Shown here: piece by piece, positions 1 through 8,472 of the stretch | How the letters are laid out: every line of letters starts with the position of its first letter | How positions within the stretch are numbered: position 1 is the first letter of the stretch | Assembly (NCBI GenBank): GCA_022570795.1 | Contig: JAKUDP010000015.1 | Span: forward strand, 1 to 23,883 | Length of the DNA: 23,883 nucleotides | Origin: Sphaerulina vaccinii | Taxonomy: Eukaryota > Ascomycota > Dothideomycetes > Mycosphaerellales > Mycosphaerellaceae | Reading direction: 5' to 3' | Program-made: the position numbers and the translations under genes | The notes under the pieces: generated by a model | Database searches by the model: none | What the model saw: the letters and a program-made list of their open reading frames with translations, nothing else | Told to the model about the DNA's origin: nothing

Positions 1-689
1 CTACGCTAAAGATAACCTAGTTTGAAGAGTGCTAGAAGCTTCTAGAAGACGCTAAAGATAGTATACCGCCGAATCTATATATTAAATAGGTAGAAGATCT
101 AGTATAAGAGGTATAGACAACTAAGTATCTACCGGCTACTATTACAAGGCAATATACCTACTCGCAACCGAGGGAGGCTAACAAGGACACCTTATATAGT
201 AGTCTTTATAGCTTTAAGCGCCTTAAGAAGATACTAACTTAGCGCGTATTTATAGACGACTTCGAGGCCTATCTCGCTACTAACTACGTAGTCGAGATAG
301 CTAGTAAGGAGTTCGACGTTATCTAGTACTAGATTGACTATAAAGAGAAGCAACTAGAGCTTGCCGCCTTCGCATTCGACTGTCTCGCAATACCTCTTAT
401 AAGCGACGCGCTAGAGCGCAGTTTCTCTACCGGTCGCAATCTACTTACCTACTGCCGCTTAGCGCTTAACAATAACATTATAGAAGCGTACGCCTGCCTA
501 CGTAGCTAGTATAGTCCACCGCAGGCACGACAGAACCCTAAGAACGGCGCAATGGAGGAGGTATTCGATATAGAAGAAGCTATTGCAAAAGCAGATAAAG
601 AGGCTAAAAAGGTGCCTATAACGATTAAGATTAAGGGCGACGGTAAGGGCTCAAAACATAGTAAGGGCGACGAAGAAATAGCGGATTAA
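1..689 (+). mobile_element. RIP-degraded hAT transposase, C-terminal part
   Basis: The frame ending with TAA at 687-689 can be read back to the window edge, and it is broken only by TAG codons. Near the end it encodes a recognisable hAT C-terminal dimerisation domain: LAAFAFDCLAIPLISDALER followed by SFSTGRN (about 361-450). This matches the family pattern of an L-A-x-P-x-S-x-x-x-E-R-x-F-S core. Several TAGs fall where hAT proteins carry tryptophan, for example 325-327, 331-333 and the TAG before YSPP near 508. A TGG-to-TAG change is the expected result of RIP on the opposite-strand CpA. A Lys-rich tail follows the domain. The N-terminal part lies outside the window, and no terminal inverted repeat or target duplication was identified. 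The copy cannot make a transposase. Family assignment is by motif reading only. Confidence 0.8.
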
Positions 690-1209
690 CTACACCTTTT
701 TATAGTAATAACCATAGTCTATATAGTCTTGCAATCGACAGAGAAATGGTTGGTTTGGTTTACTACTCATGGTTCAAACCAACCGGACCAACAAGCACAC
801 TGATTGTAGACCAGACAATGGTCTCTTTGTGACTCTTGATCTTTTCTTGGTGCATGAGACAATCGCGCTTTGTCTGTCTTTTGAGACAACACGATGGGAT
901 ATAATGCTCTTGTTCCTCGGGAACACCCAACCCCAGCTTCAGCAGTCGTCCTTTGTTCGAACTCAACAACTCTCCGCTTCCGGTGCAGCTGGTCTACACC
1001 TTACAACTTCGATCTCACATCCTTTCCATCACATCTAACCTCCTCATCACCCTCAAACGACTGTAAGTATGCATTTCGAATCACTTACCCTTGGCCTTCT
1101 AACAGGAAATCTGACATTCAAGGATAGGCCTGATCCACGCCCGGAGCGTGCAGCAGATCGTCAGTCCTCAGGCTTCTCCTTGGAGGAAGCCTTCGATCCA
1201 CGATTCGAT
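690..1209 (+). promoter_or_regulatory. Upstream region and probable spliced 5' leader of the Cys-cluster gene
   Basis: Sequence composition returns to normal after about 740. The stretch contains short frames with no recognisable protein features. A pyrimidine- and CA-rich segment just before 1063 looks like a fungal 5' leader, and it ends in a GTAAGT donor. No confident promoter element was found. Confidence 0.4.
1063..1122 (+). other. Probable 5'-leader intron (60 nt)
   Basis: GTAAGT donor at 1063, CTGAC branch-like site at 1111-1115 and TTCAAG acceptor ending at 1122. A second branch candidate, CTAAC, lies at 1099-1103. Removing the intron deletes the ATG at 1069, and no in-frame ATG follows the upstream stop, so the first usable start becomes the ATG at 1210. 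Confidence 0.55.
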
Positions 1210-2094
1210 ATGTCCTACAATGGTGCAGGTTGGGGTAGTCCTGCTCATCCTCAGACCTTCGGCACTCCCCCTCGAGAGCATGGACTCCTTGACGGGCGGA
1301 CACAGCATGACTCTCGACCAGGAACGCCAAATGCTCTTCCGCCTATTAAACGAGATGCAACTGGTAGATTCCTTATGAGCGACAGTGGGGATAGGCGACC
1401 ACGTACACCAACCTCTTCTCGTCCAAGCAGTCCATCTTTCTCCTCACGTCAGCATGATCTCGAGGAGAGCAACCATAACCGCTCAGCCTCTCGCTCCGGT
1501 TCCCGTCGTGGTTCATTCCGAGAGTTCTTTCGTCGTGGTTCGATTGAGCTCGGCCGTGCCAAAGACATCATTGTAGCACCAAAGGCCGCACGTGACGCCT
1601 GGCAGAAAGAAGAAAAGGAGAAAATCCAGAGGGAACTGGCCGCGTCACTTGCATACGAGACAACAGCACGGCCACCACCTCCGCCGAAGGATCCAAGCCA
1701 AGCTGAACGCCGCGCGAAACTCAAGGCCGAAAGAGCAAGAGCCGAAGCAAAAGCTGCTGAGCGCAAGGCACGAGAAGCTGAACGAGAAGCTGCCGCTCTA
1801 AGAGCGAAGCCGGGCTTAACAAAAGGTGATGATCTTGCAATTCTTCTCTCTCGCGTTGTTGATCCTTTGAAGCGTACTGCTAGAAAAGACTCCTTCGATT
1901 CTGATGAGGATCTCACCGATACTGTTGCGATCGACGAGTATGCTTTCTGTCGCGAATGTGGAAACTGTGCTAGCTACACCCGCGGCACACTAAATCCCCT
2001 CAAGGAAGGACTTTGCAAGAATTGTTGGGTCTCGCATGTGCCGAATGCAATGGCGGGTGCTGCGCAGGAGTCGCAGTGTCCGGCTTTCTTTTAG
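1210..2094 (+). CDS. Ser/Arg-rich coiled-coil protein with C-terminal Cys cluster
   Basis: Predicted 294 aa, starting at MSYNGAGWG, where the ATG has a G at -3. If the upstream intron is not removed, the frame could start 47 codons earlier at 1069. The N-terminal 150 residues are low complexity, with SRPSSPSF and the RRGSFREFFRRGSIEL block, which resembles basophilic kinase sites. A charged Ala/Glu/Arg/Lys segment (about residues 185-230) should form a coiled coil. A short acidic linker follows. The C-terminus has a CxxCxxC-x15-CxxC cluster, within CRECGNC and GLCKNCW, that probably binds zinc. I do not recognise the family. The cluster resembles a small zinc ribbon, and a scaffold or nucleic-acid-associated role would be speculation. 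The frame is intact, so it reads as a real gene. Confidence 0.75.
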   Translation: MSYNGAGWGSPAHPQTFGTPPREHGLLDGRTQHDSRPGTPNALPPIKRDATGRFLMSDSGDRRPRTPTSSRPSSPSFSSRQHDLEESNHNRSASRSGSRRGSFREFFRRGSIELGRAKDIIVAPKAARDAWQKEEKEKIQRELAASLAYETTARPPPPPKDPSQAERRAKLKAERARAEAKAAERKAREAEREAAALRAKPGLTKGDDLAILLSRVVDPLKRTARKDSFDSDEDLTDTVAIDEYAFCRECGNCASYTRGTLNPLKEGLCKNCWVSHVPNAMAGAAQESQCPAFF

Positions 2095-2463
2095 TTATCT
2101 TCTTATGTTGCGCGTTCTGGCGCAAGCGAGGGCACGTTTCTGTTGCGACTTAGCGAGTACTTGTTAAGAGCGTTGAGCTGGACTCATCGTGCGATGGCTG
2201 TTTTGGCCATGTAGAAATGTTTGAGCGTTCTTGTTCTTGTTCTGCTTTTGCTGCTTCTCCCTTCCCACTCTTACATTGCACCATCTGCGAATCTACAATT
2301 CAGCTCAGTTGCTGACTTTTGAGAAGACCTTGTAGACGGCAAGACTTCTCCAGAACAATCTGACTATCCTGGTTTCAGTCGTCGGTCAAGCGAGAACAGC
2401 TCACCCTCGAGACCTCGCAATGTCAATGAAGAAAGCTACATCAAGATAGCCGGCAGCCACAAG
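2095..2463 (+). other. Intergenic: 3' region of the preceding gene and 5' leader of the next
   Basis: T-rich sequence around 2180-2280 fits a 3' untranslated region. The rest holds a candidate leader for the next gene, including a short upstream frame listed separately. No other feature was recognised. Confidence 0.4.
2420..2449 (+). promoter_or_regulatory. Possible upstream ORF (9 codons)
   Basis: ATG at 2420 opens a nine-codon frame ending with TAG at 2447-2449, 14 bases before the ATG at 2464. It has an A near -3. If it lies in the transcript it could dampen translation of the following gene. This is inferred from position alone. Confidence 0.3.
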
Positions 2464-3108
2464 ATGCGTCGTGTACGTCAGACCGTGTACTGCGACATGG
2501 GCAATCCTTTCGACCTCGAAGAATTTGACGATGAAGGCTACGACATTCCGTCCAGATCCTACGGCGGTTCTCCAGCCTTTACTGAATCCAGCGGATTCAA
2601 CCCAGAGCTCAGGATGAGTGGACCAAACGATGATAGTCCCGCGGCAGGAACAGATTCTAGCGGACTCATCTTCGACCTTGAGGACACACCAGAGCATAGC
2701 CCTGGTTCCTCAACCTATTCCGAGACTGACAGCGTGCTCCACCGGAGAGGCAGTCCTGATGTTGGCATGGAACGCTTCAGCGGCAAGGTTGACTTACCTT
2801 TACATGCACCTAAAGCACGTAGACCAGGGACTCCGGCTCTCGTAAGAGCAGATTCGATGAGGGAGGCTTCGATGGTTGCGCCAGTCACTCCGCCGCCTGA
2901 AAATCGAGATAGCGTGTATGTTCCACCTAGAACATTGTGGCGCAGAAGTCTTCCATCCAACAATTTGGTTGAGGCGACTGGCCATGTGGTCGTATCAACC
3001 AAGACTGGGAGGCGATCTCTATCTCCACACTTGAGGGATACCAAGTTCTATGGCTTCTATGATGGTGTTCTGGATGAGTATCGAGCGGATCTGGGAAGTC
3101 GGATATAG
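2464..3108 (+). CDS. Small disordered hypothetical protein
   Basis: Predicted 214 aa. The ATG at 2464 has A at -3. An internal ATG at 2497 (MGNPFDLEEF) has an equally good context and may be the true start. The protein is acidic at the N-terminus (DLEEFDDEGYD) and rich in Ser, Pro and Thr in the middle. It has repeated short motifs such as TPEHSPGSS, RRGSP, RPGTPAL and VTPPPENRDS, which look like phosphorylation or docking sites. The C-terminus, KFYGFYDGVLDEYRADLGS, is the most ordered-looking part and could be an interaction helix. There is no signal peptide, membrane segment or catalytic motif. I do not recognise a family. Codon use and the absence of stops over 214 codons support a gene. 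Confidence 0.55.
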   Translation: MRRVRQTVYCDMGNPFDLEEFDDEGYDIPSRSYGGSPAFTESSGFNPELRMSGPNDDSPAAGTDSSGLIFDLEDTPEHSPGSSTYSETDSVLHRRGSPDVGMERFSGKVDLPLHAPKARRPGTPALVRADSMREASMVAPVTPPPENRDSVYVPPRTLWRRSLPSNNLVEATGHVVVSTKTGRRSLSPHLRDTKFYGFYDGVLDEYRADLGSRI

Positions 3109-4575
3109 TTACGAAGTTGTCGATAGACCTAGTAGTGAGATTGTACAAACCGTATATATGCAGAAGACAACCTACCCACCACCTCATTCTCTCCCTGGTC
3201 ATGTTCAGTGTATGGTCGCTGAGGCGTGCCTATCGACATAGGGACGCTGCGTGTTCTCACTTCCGTCTTGTCAAGAAGCTAGTGGCAGCTTGAGTGAAAG
3301 CTCTGACTGTCGGCGTAGAGCTACAGCTTGGGACGTACGTCGTACCAGCTTGATGTCATGCTCGTGATCGTGCGACGAGGCCTAATATGCGGCCGTTCTT
3401 GTGCTTCGTGAGACCAACTTGGAGCTGTATACATCTTCCAAGGAAAAGTCGACCGGTGTAGACTCCGTCTCAAGCCTTGTGGATGCCAGCCATAAGTTGG
3501 AATGCTGCAAGAATAGCCTGAAGGATTGTTGTCAGCATTGTGGCTTGCATTCCACATATTGCACGCGTCTTTTTGTACGCAAGATGACCAGGCTGGCTGT
3601 AGGGGAGTCGTCGCCACCGATCAACTTGCGCAGAGCTGCGTGATGATGAACACCGTGGACGACGGATGACCACGTGAAGAAGAGCAACAGCAAGAGGAGG
3701 TTGAACTAAGCGCCCGGAATAGAGTGGGTCAGTGTCTCCACTCTCGCCAAGAGTGAATTCTTGGGAAGTGATTGGACATCACCTCGACGCCATCCCAGCT
3801 CTACAAGCTGCACCTCCAACACTTCATCACCAATCGTGCATTTTCGTGTGATCTGCACAGCGCTTGCACAGATGGACAAAGTCAAGTTGCGGGCACGATG
3901 GCGCCCAGGGCCGGAAGCTTGGTGACTTCGAGGTCTTTGACCGTCCTGAAGACGACGTGCTCTCCTCACACCCATCTTGTCCGATCTCGTCAGCAGAAAA
4001 GAGAGTCATTGTTCGTATCCTACCACAAGCACTGAGGCGCCCCGCCACGAGCAGTTCCCTGAAACAGAGGAACCGAGCTGCCGTATGCAATCCACCTGCA
4101 GAGAGCTCCCCAGCGGCTATTTTCAGTGAAAGTGCTTCGCTTCCCACACCCGCATAGCAAGTTGACCTATCAGCTTGCCGATACGCACAACCAGACGCCC
4201 ACCTTGGCCAGACCACGCGATTCAAAGAGTAGAGGTGAGTACCCGAAAGCGCTGTTCTACGTCAACTCCATCCTTGCATCTTGATCCTCGAAGGAAAGCG
4301 ACCAGAAACTACCGCAGGCGCCCGGCATACTAGCAGGCGTGCATATGTCCGTGCGAACCGCCGGCCAGTTCATCTACTCAGACATACCCAAGCCCGTCGA
4401 CCTGTACTTCTTCTCTTCGCAGCTGGACTCCAAACATCACTACTATCTTTCCTAATTCAACCTTCTGCGTTGCTTGCGACCAAAGAGCTGGCCTCTTGCT
4501 TCTTTCTACCATCTTAGAGGATTCATCCTAGCCGTCTTACGCCGCATCATCGCTTGTACCGTTGTATCTGACAGC
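3109..4575. other. Long intergenic region and leader of the membrane-protein gene
   Basis: Several frames of 80-130 codons exist on both strands, but they overlap one another and none has a recognisable domain or a consistent start. The last few hundred bases are probably the 5' leader of the gene at 4576. A GTGAGT at 4235-4240 could be a leader intron donor, but its acceptor is ambiguous (the CAG ending at 4317 is one option). Confidence 0.4.
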
Positions 4576-6164
4576 ATGTCAGACAGTCAGAAGAAGGACG
4601 TACAATTCGCGATACGAGAGCGATCAGCCTCTGGAGATTCGCAAGCCACGACACGATCGACTCTATCAGTCAAGACACCATCACTGAAGTCACCGAGAAC
4701 AGCTCGCTTTGCAGAGGCAACTGCTGTGAACTCACCCATCGAGCCCTCCAAGACTGGGCGCAACCCATTCAAGGACCCACCGACAACATATCAGATGGCT
4801 CAACCTCAAGTAGCAGATGTTGGCTTCGGCTATGTCAACAAGCACGACTCTGTGGAAATGCCCAACACCGACTACGAACCTCCGGTCACAGCTCGAGCGA
4901 TGCCCATGAGTCCACTCAAGAGTGCCATGAAGACTCCCGGCGCGCCTCCTAGGGACCTTGGCAACATCCTGAGCCCTACGTTCAAGCAAGAAGAGATTCT
5001 TGAAAAGCACGAACACTACACCGAGAAGGAACAGGCGAAGGACATCGTAAGTATTATATGGAAGTGATGATGGCTACAATAACGCTGACTACGGCACAGA
5101 AAGTAAAAACACGAGTAAGAATAGCAAAGTTCCTGCTACGAGGAGTGAACTTCTCATGTTCCCTCATTGTACTCGCTATGCTTTCCTCCACATTCGCCAT
5201 CTTCAACGCAACGAAAGCGATACCTCCACGAAACAACCTACCGCCCTGGGCACTAAACCAAAAGACGTGGCCACAGATTCTCCTGCTCTGCATCGCCATC
5301 GTTTCCCTTGTTGCTTGCATATGCATCTTTTACTTCTACTGGAAAGGAGGTCACAAGAGGGCAGAGAAGGCAGCTGTCTACTACACTGCATTCTCGGTCG
5401 TGTTCTTCGTGTTTAGCATCGTCATGTGGTCGATTGGCGCCGCAGTACTACAGCAACAGAAGAACAACAGCAACAACAAGGACATGTGGGGATGGTCATG
5501 CGTGGACAACGAGAGGAAGTCGCTATTTCAGAACGAGGTGCACTACGATCTCATCTGTCGCCTGCAGAACTGGTCTCTGGTCTGTGCCCTCATCGAGATC
5601 GTCGTGGAGGTGATCGCCATCATAGTCTACGGCTTCGTCTTCTACCGCTTCTACTCGAAACGACAACTACGAAAGTCCATGGCCGCCCGTGACCGAGCCC
5701 GAAGCGACCTCTACCTCGCACAACTCCGATCACAATCCGCGCCAAACACCCCTGCACCATTCTCCCCTCGGGATGGAGGCTGGCGAGCACCGAATCAAGA
5801 CAACTACAAGCACGCCGTAGCCATCGAAGAAGGCGAAGTGCGATACGTCGATGCAGACCGGATAGCGCAGCCCGCGCCATTCAGACTACAGGCACCACCG
5901 ATCAAGGTGACGAACGCCACACCGAAGATGCAACAAATGGGTTTCACGCCTGTGACAACAGAACTTCGACCTCGAGATCGCACGCCTTCGCCACCTACAG
6001 ACCAAAGATCACCGCTTATGGCTGAGGCACCGAGAGAGATGGTACAAGAACACTTTGCTGCTGCTCCTGGGGAGCAAGTGTATGATGCTGTGCCTATACC
6101 CGGTGCATATGAAGCTCCACTATCACCTGGAATGGAGCATGCACATATGAACTTTCCTAGGTAG
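4576..6164 (+). CDS. Four-helix integral membrane protein (MARVEL-like topology), two exons
   Basis: Exon 1 is 4576-5046 and exon 2 is 5100-6164, giving 511 aa. The start is MSDSQKKD (A at -3); the frame opens further upstream but without an ATG. Residues 1-157 are disordered and cytosolic-looking, with SPLKSAMKTPG and RNPFKDPP. Four hydrophobic segments follow at about 168-192, 217-238, 250-274 and 315-338. The loop between the third and fourth contains two cysteines (291 and 310) that could form a disulfide. After the last helix comes a basic YSKRQLRKS stretch, then MAARDRARSDLYLAQLR and a long Pro-rich tail. Topology and loop cysteines resemble MARVEL-type proteins of cortical membranes, but I cannot assign a named family. 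I believe close relatives are widespread in filamentous ascomycetes. The frame is intact across the splice. Confidence 0.85.
5047..5099 (+). other. Intron of the membrane-protein gene (53 nt, phase 0)
   Basis: GTAAGT donor at 5047, CTGAC branch site at 5085-5089 and CACAG acceptor ending at 5099. Splicing joins the EQAKDI frame to KVKTRVRIAKF without loss of phase. Confidence 0.9.
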
Positions 6165-6823
6165 TGGCATGATTGATGGTCTTTTGTAAGCGTTTGGGTT
6201 ATGCTGAAGAATGTCGATGATGACTACTCATGAATCTCATCAGAACACAGGCTGGATGGATGTTTGGCTTTCTTGTCTATCTATAATGATACCTCTACAG
6301 TTGATGGGTTCTTAGATGTGAATCTATTTTGAAATGAAAGCAAAAGGTTGAATCAACATCTTGTTTCTGAACATGACCTGATACCACTTGCTCGTTGGAG
6401 TGTCAATTTCCTGGCCATGCTCTCCGACATTCTTTCTCAGAAACGAGTCCAGATGTCAGCACGAGTTATCTCACATCTTGGCTCGAGGCCGCCTCGCGAG
6501 ATCACGCGTTGAAGGATTCTTGGCTTGGGCCCCCAGCTCGGTGGCTTGATATGACATATAAGGCACGCGGTGTCCGTTTTCGAAGATAGCTACACAACTG
6601 TACAATTCTGCTCACAGAACGTATTCGTCAATCACAATCCTCTACTATCATTGTCACTTGTCCCAAGCTCAACGTCGTACTTCGCACTTGGCCGTATCTA
6701 GCTGAGAGCGTATCGGGTCCTTCTTGGCTTGCGGAGTCTGGCTTCGACGATATTGCTCGCCCATCACTGGTATCGTCCATTGGTACCTCAGGCGCCGGGT
6801 TAAGCTCTTTAGTGAGTGCAGTC
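6165..6823 (+). other. Intergenic: 3' region of the membrane-protein gene, then upstream sequence
   Basis: The first 200 bases are T/A-richer with short A runs (around 6330-6350), fitting a 3' untranslated region. A 64-codon frame at 6395-6589 lacks an ATG and any recognisable feature. Nothing else is identified. Confidence 0.35.
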
Positions 6824-7348
6824 ATGAGCATTCATGCCAAGGACAAGACCGCCATGCCAGACAAGTTTGGCTCGATCGAAGCAGACAATGTCCTGCTATC
6901 TTCCGTCGGATCAACGTTCGAAACCAGATGCTATTCTCCAATCCCGACGCCCTTGAATTCGGATGTGAAGAACTCGATCGATTCCTATGTTGCGACACGG
7001 ACTCGGAAGAGAGCGTGCAGAGATCCCATTGCCGCGTCTAATCAGGGGCATTTTGTCTGCAATTATCCTGGACACCATCCAGCCTTCGGTCGTAAAGGTG
7101 ACTGGCATCGCCATGCTATTTCTCTTGTCGTGATCAAGAGAGGATCTGGTGCTTTGTATCGTGGTCGGCCGCATCATAGCAGACGATCTGTCACGAGTAA
7201 CAAACGAGCGACTCGTCCATCGCAATCTCACTGCGGAACTTGTGGGCTCCAGAAGCAACCGGGTCGTATTGCTCGATCACGACGCAAGCATCGGCCACGA
7301 AGCTATCCTGATGGCTACCGCGATGGTGCAACCATGACAGACATTTGA
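6824..7348 (+). CDS. Doubtful C2H2-like reading frame
   Basis: From the ATG at 6824 (G at -3) the frame gives 174 aa. The middle contains FVCNYPGHHPAFGRKGDWHR, which resembles the fungal finger pattern C-x4-C-x4-F-G-R-K-x-D-W-x-R-H. The second Cys is replaced by His, and the usual continuation after the final RH is missing. After this point the protein becomes Arg/Ser-rich and looks like non-coding translation. It could be a small degenerate zinc-finger gene, a gene with an unrecognised intron or frameshift near 7110, or chance. It lies 5' of a genuine C2H2 gene on the same strand, so the two may once have been one gene or a duplicate pair. Confidence 0.35.
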   Translation: MSIHAKDKTAMPDKFGSIEADNVLLSSVGSTFETRCYSPIPTPLNSDVKNSIDSYVATRTRKRACRDPIAASNQGHFVCNYPGHHPAFGRKGDWHRHAISLVVIKRGSGALYRGRPHHSRRSVTSNKRATRPSQSHCGTCGLQKQPGRIARSRRKHRPRSYPDGYRDGATMTDI

Positions 7349-7579
7349 TTCCTTCTTGTCTAAATTCATTGGCGTAACTGGTTCCTGGTATTTTTGGCGG
7401 AGATGAGCTCGCGTGTGTTTGGAGAGTCGACATTGGGATCTGGTGGCGGATATGAAGAAGATGGTTCAAAGCTATCAAGTGTCCTCTTGTGCATGACTTT
7501 AAACTCACTCACAATTGGACCACCTTCCGAAACACCTATCAGGCCCCCACTGCAGAGGCGAACTTGCAGACCGCGATCA

Positions 7580-8362
7580 ATGGCTTACCACCATACGAAC
7601 TCGACTTCCAACATGCCCGGACCGCTCGATATATGCGATATTTCCCTTACTGGCGCTACTTTTGCTTTTGGTGTTCCTTTCGATTTGAATGAAGATATGT
7701 TGATACACTTTGATGATGTGCTCGCTATGCCAGATATTGACCACGTTCCCTTGAATCCGGAGTCGACATCAGCTGGATCCTGGATGGAGATGGAACAAGA
7801 TCAATTCTTTGGCTACGCCGCGCTTGAAGAGCCATACTGTTCGTGCGACCAGCCAGCGAATACTCCGAGACCGCTCTACAGTGACGCGACTACGCAGACT
7901 GAACAAAGTCCAGAGCCTCTCGGCTCACAGACACTCGAGCCCTCCACTCAATCCAGTAGTACTGAACCAAGTAGCAGTCTATCGAGCACGTCTCAGACCG
8001 ACACTTCATGGGACACTCTCCTCGATGCGGTTGACTGGGATGCCGTGATTGCCAGTTCTCCGGAGTGTCGCGTGCGAGGCTGTTCGACTATATGCCTCGA
8101 TGCCGAATTCCTCAGAGCTCACAATGAGGAGGCCCATGGCAGACGACATCACTGTTTGGTCGAAGGTTGTGGGCGAAGCTTCAAGTTACCCAAAGACAAC
8201 AAGCGCCATACTGCTAGCGCTCACAGTGCGGCAACGCCGTTCGCGTGTGAGCACTGCGCGAGAGCTTTCAAGCGACGTGACATTCTTGAGAGACATATTC
8301 GCAGACATCGTGATACTAGAAGTAGTGTTAGCATTCCGTCGGTTGGGAATGATATAAGTTAG
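7580..8362 (+). CDS. C2H2 zinc-finger transcription factor
   Basis: Predicted 260 aa from the ATG at 7580 (MAYHHTNSTS). The same frame has an earlier ATG at 7403, which would add 59 residues of less convincing composition, so the start is uncertain. The first 160 residues are acidic and Ser/Thr-rich, including a run of Ser near 120-140, typical of an activation region. Three tandem fingers close the protein. Finger 1 is C163-x4-C168 with H181 and H186. Finger 2 is C192-x4-C197 with H210 and H215. Finger 3 is C223-x2-C226 with H239 and H243, and is the most canonical (FACEHCARAFKRRDILERHI). It should act in the nucleus as a DNA-binding regulator. Its targets cannot be told from sequence. The convergent Zn2Cys6 gene ends 110 bp downstream. 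Confidence 0.8.
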   Translation: MAYHHTNSTSNMPGPLDICDISLTGATFAFGVPFDLNEDMLIHFDDVLAMPDIDHVPLNPESTSAGSWMEMEQDQFFGYAALEEPYCSCDQPANTPRPLYSDATTQTEQSPEPLGSQTLEPSTQSSSTEPSSSLSSTSQTDTSWDTLLDAVDWDAVIASSPECRVRGCSTICLDAEFLRAHNEEAHGRRHHCLVEGCGRSFKLPKDNKRHTASAHSAATPFACEHCARAFKRRDILERHIRRHRDTRSSVSIPSVGNDIS

Positions 8363-8472
8363 AACAATCTCTTCTCTTGTGCCAAGATGTACGTGATGTT
8401 CCTCTTTGTTCAGGCCAGTCCTGCTCCTGTTGCTCGTCTCAAAGCGAGGCAGCTTGCTCTTTCTTGGGTCGT

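Noticed and set aside
1449..1916. 155-codon minus-strand open frame antisense to the coiled-coil gene
   Set aside because: It is Ala/Ser/Arg low-complexity text produced by the Glu/Ala/Lys-rich codons of the plus-strand gene.
3827..4225. 132-codon minus-strand frame, with overlapping plus-strand frames of 87-97 codons
   Set aside because: No recognisable domain; the frames overlap one another and sit in a probable leader region.
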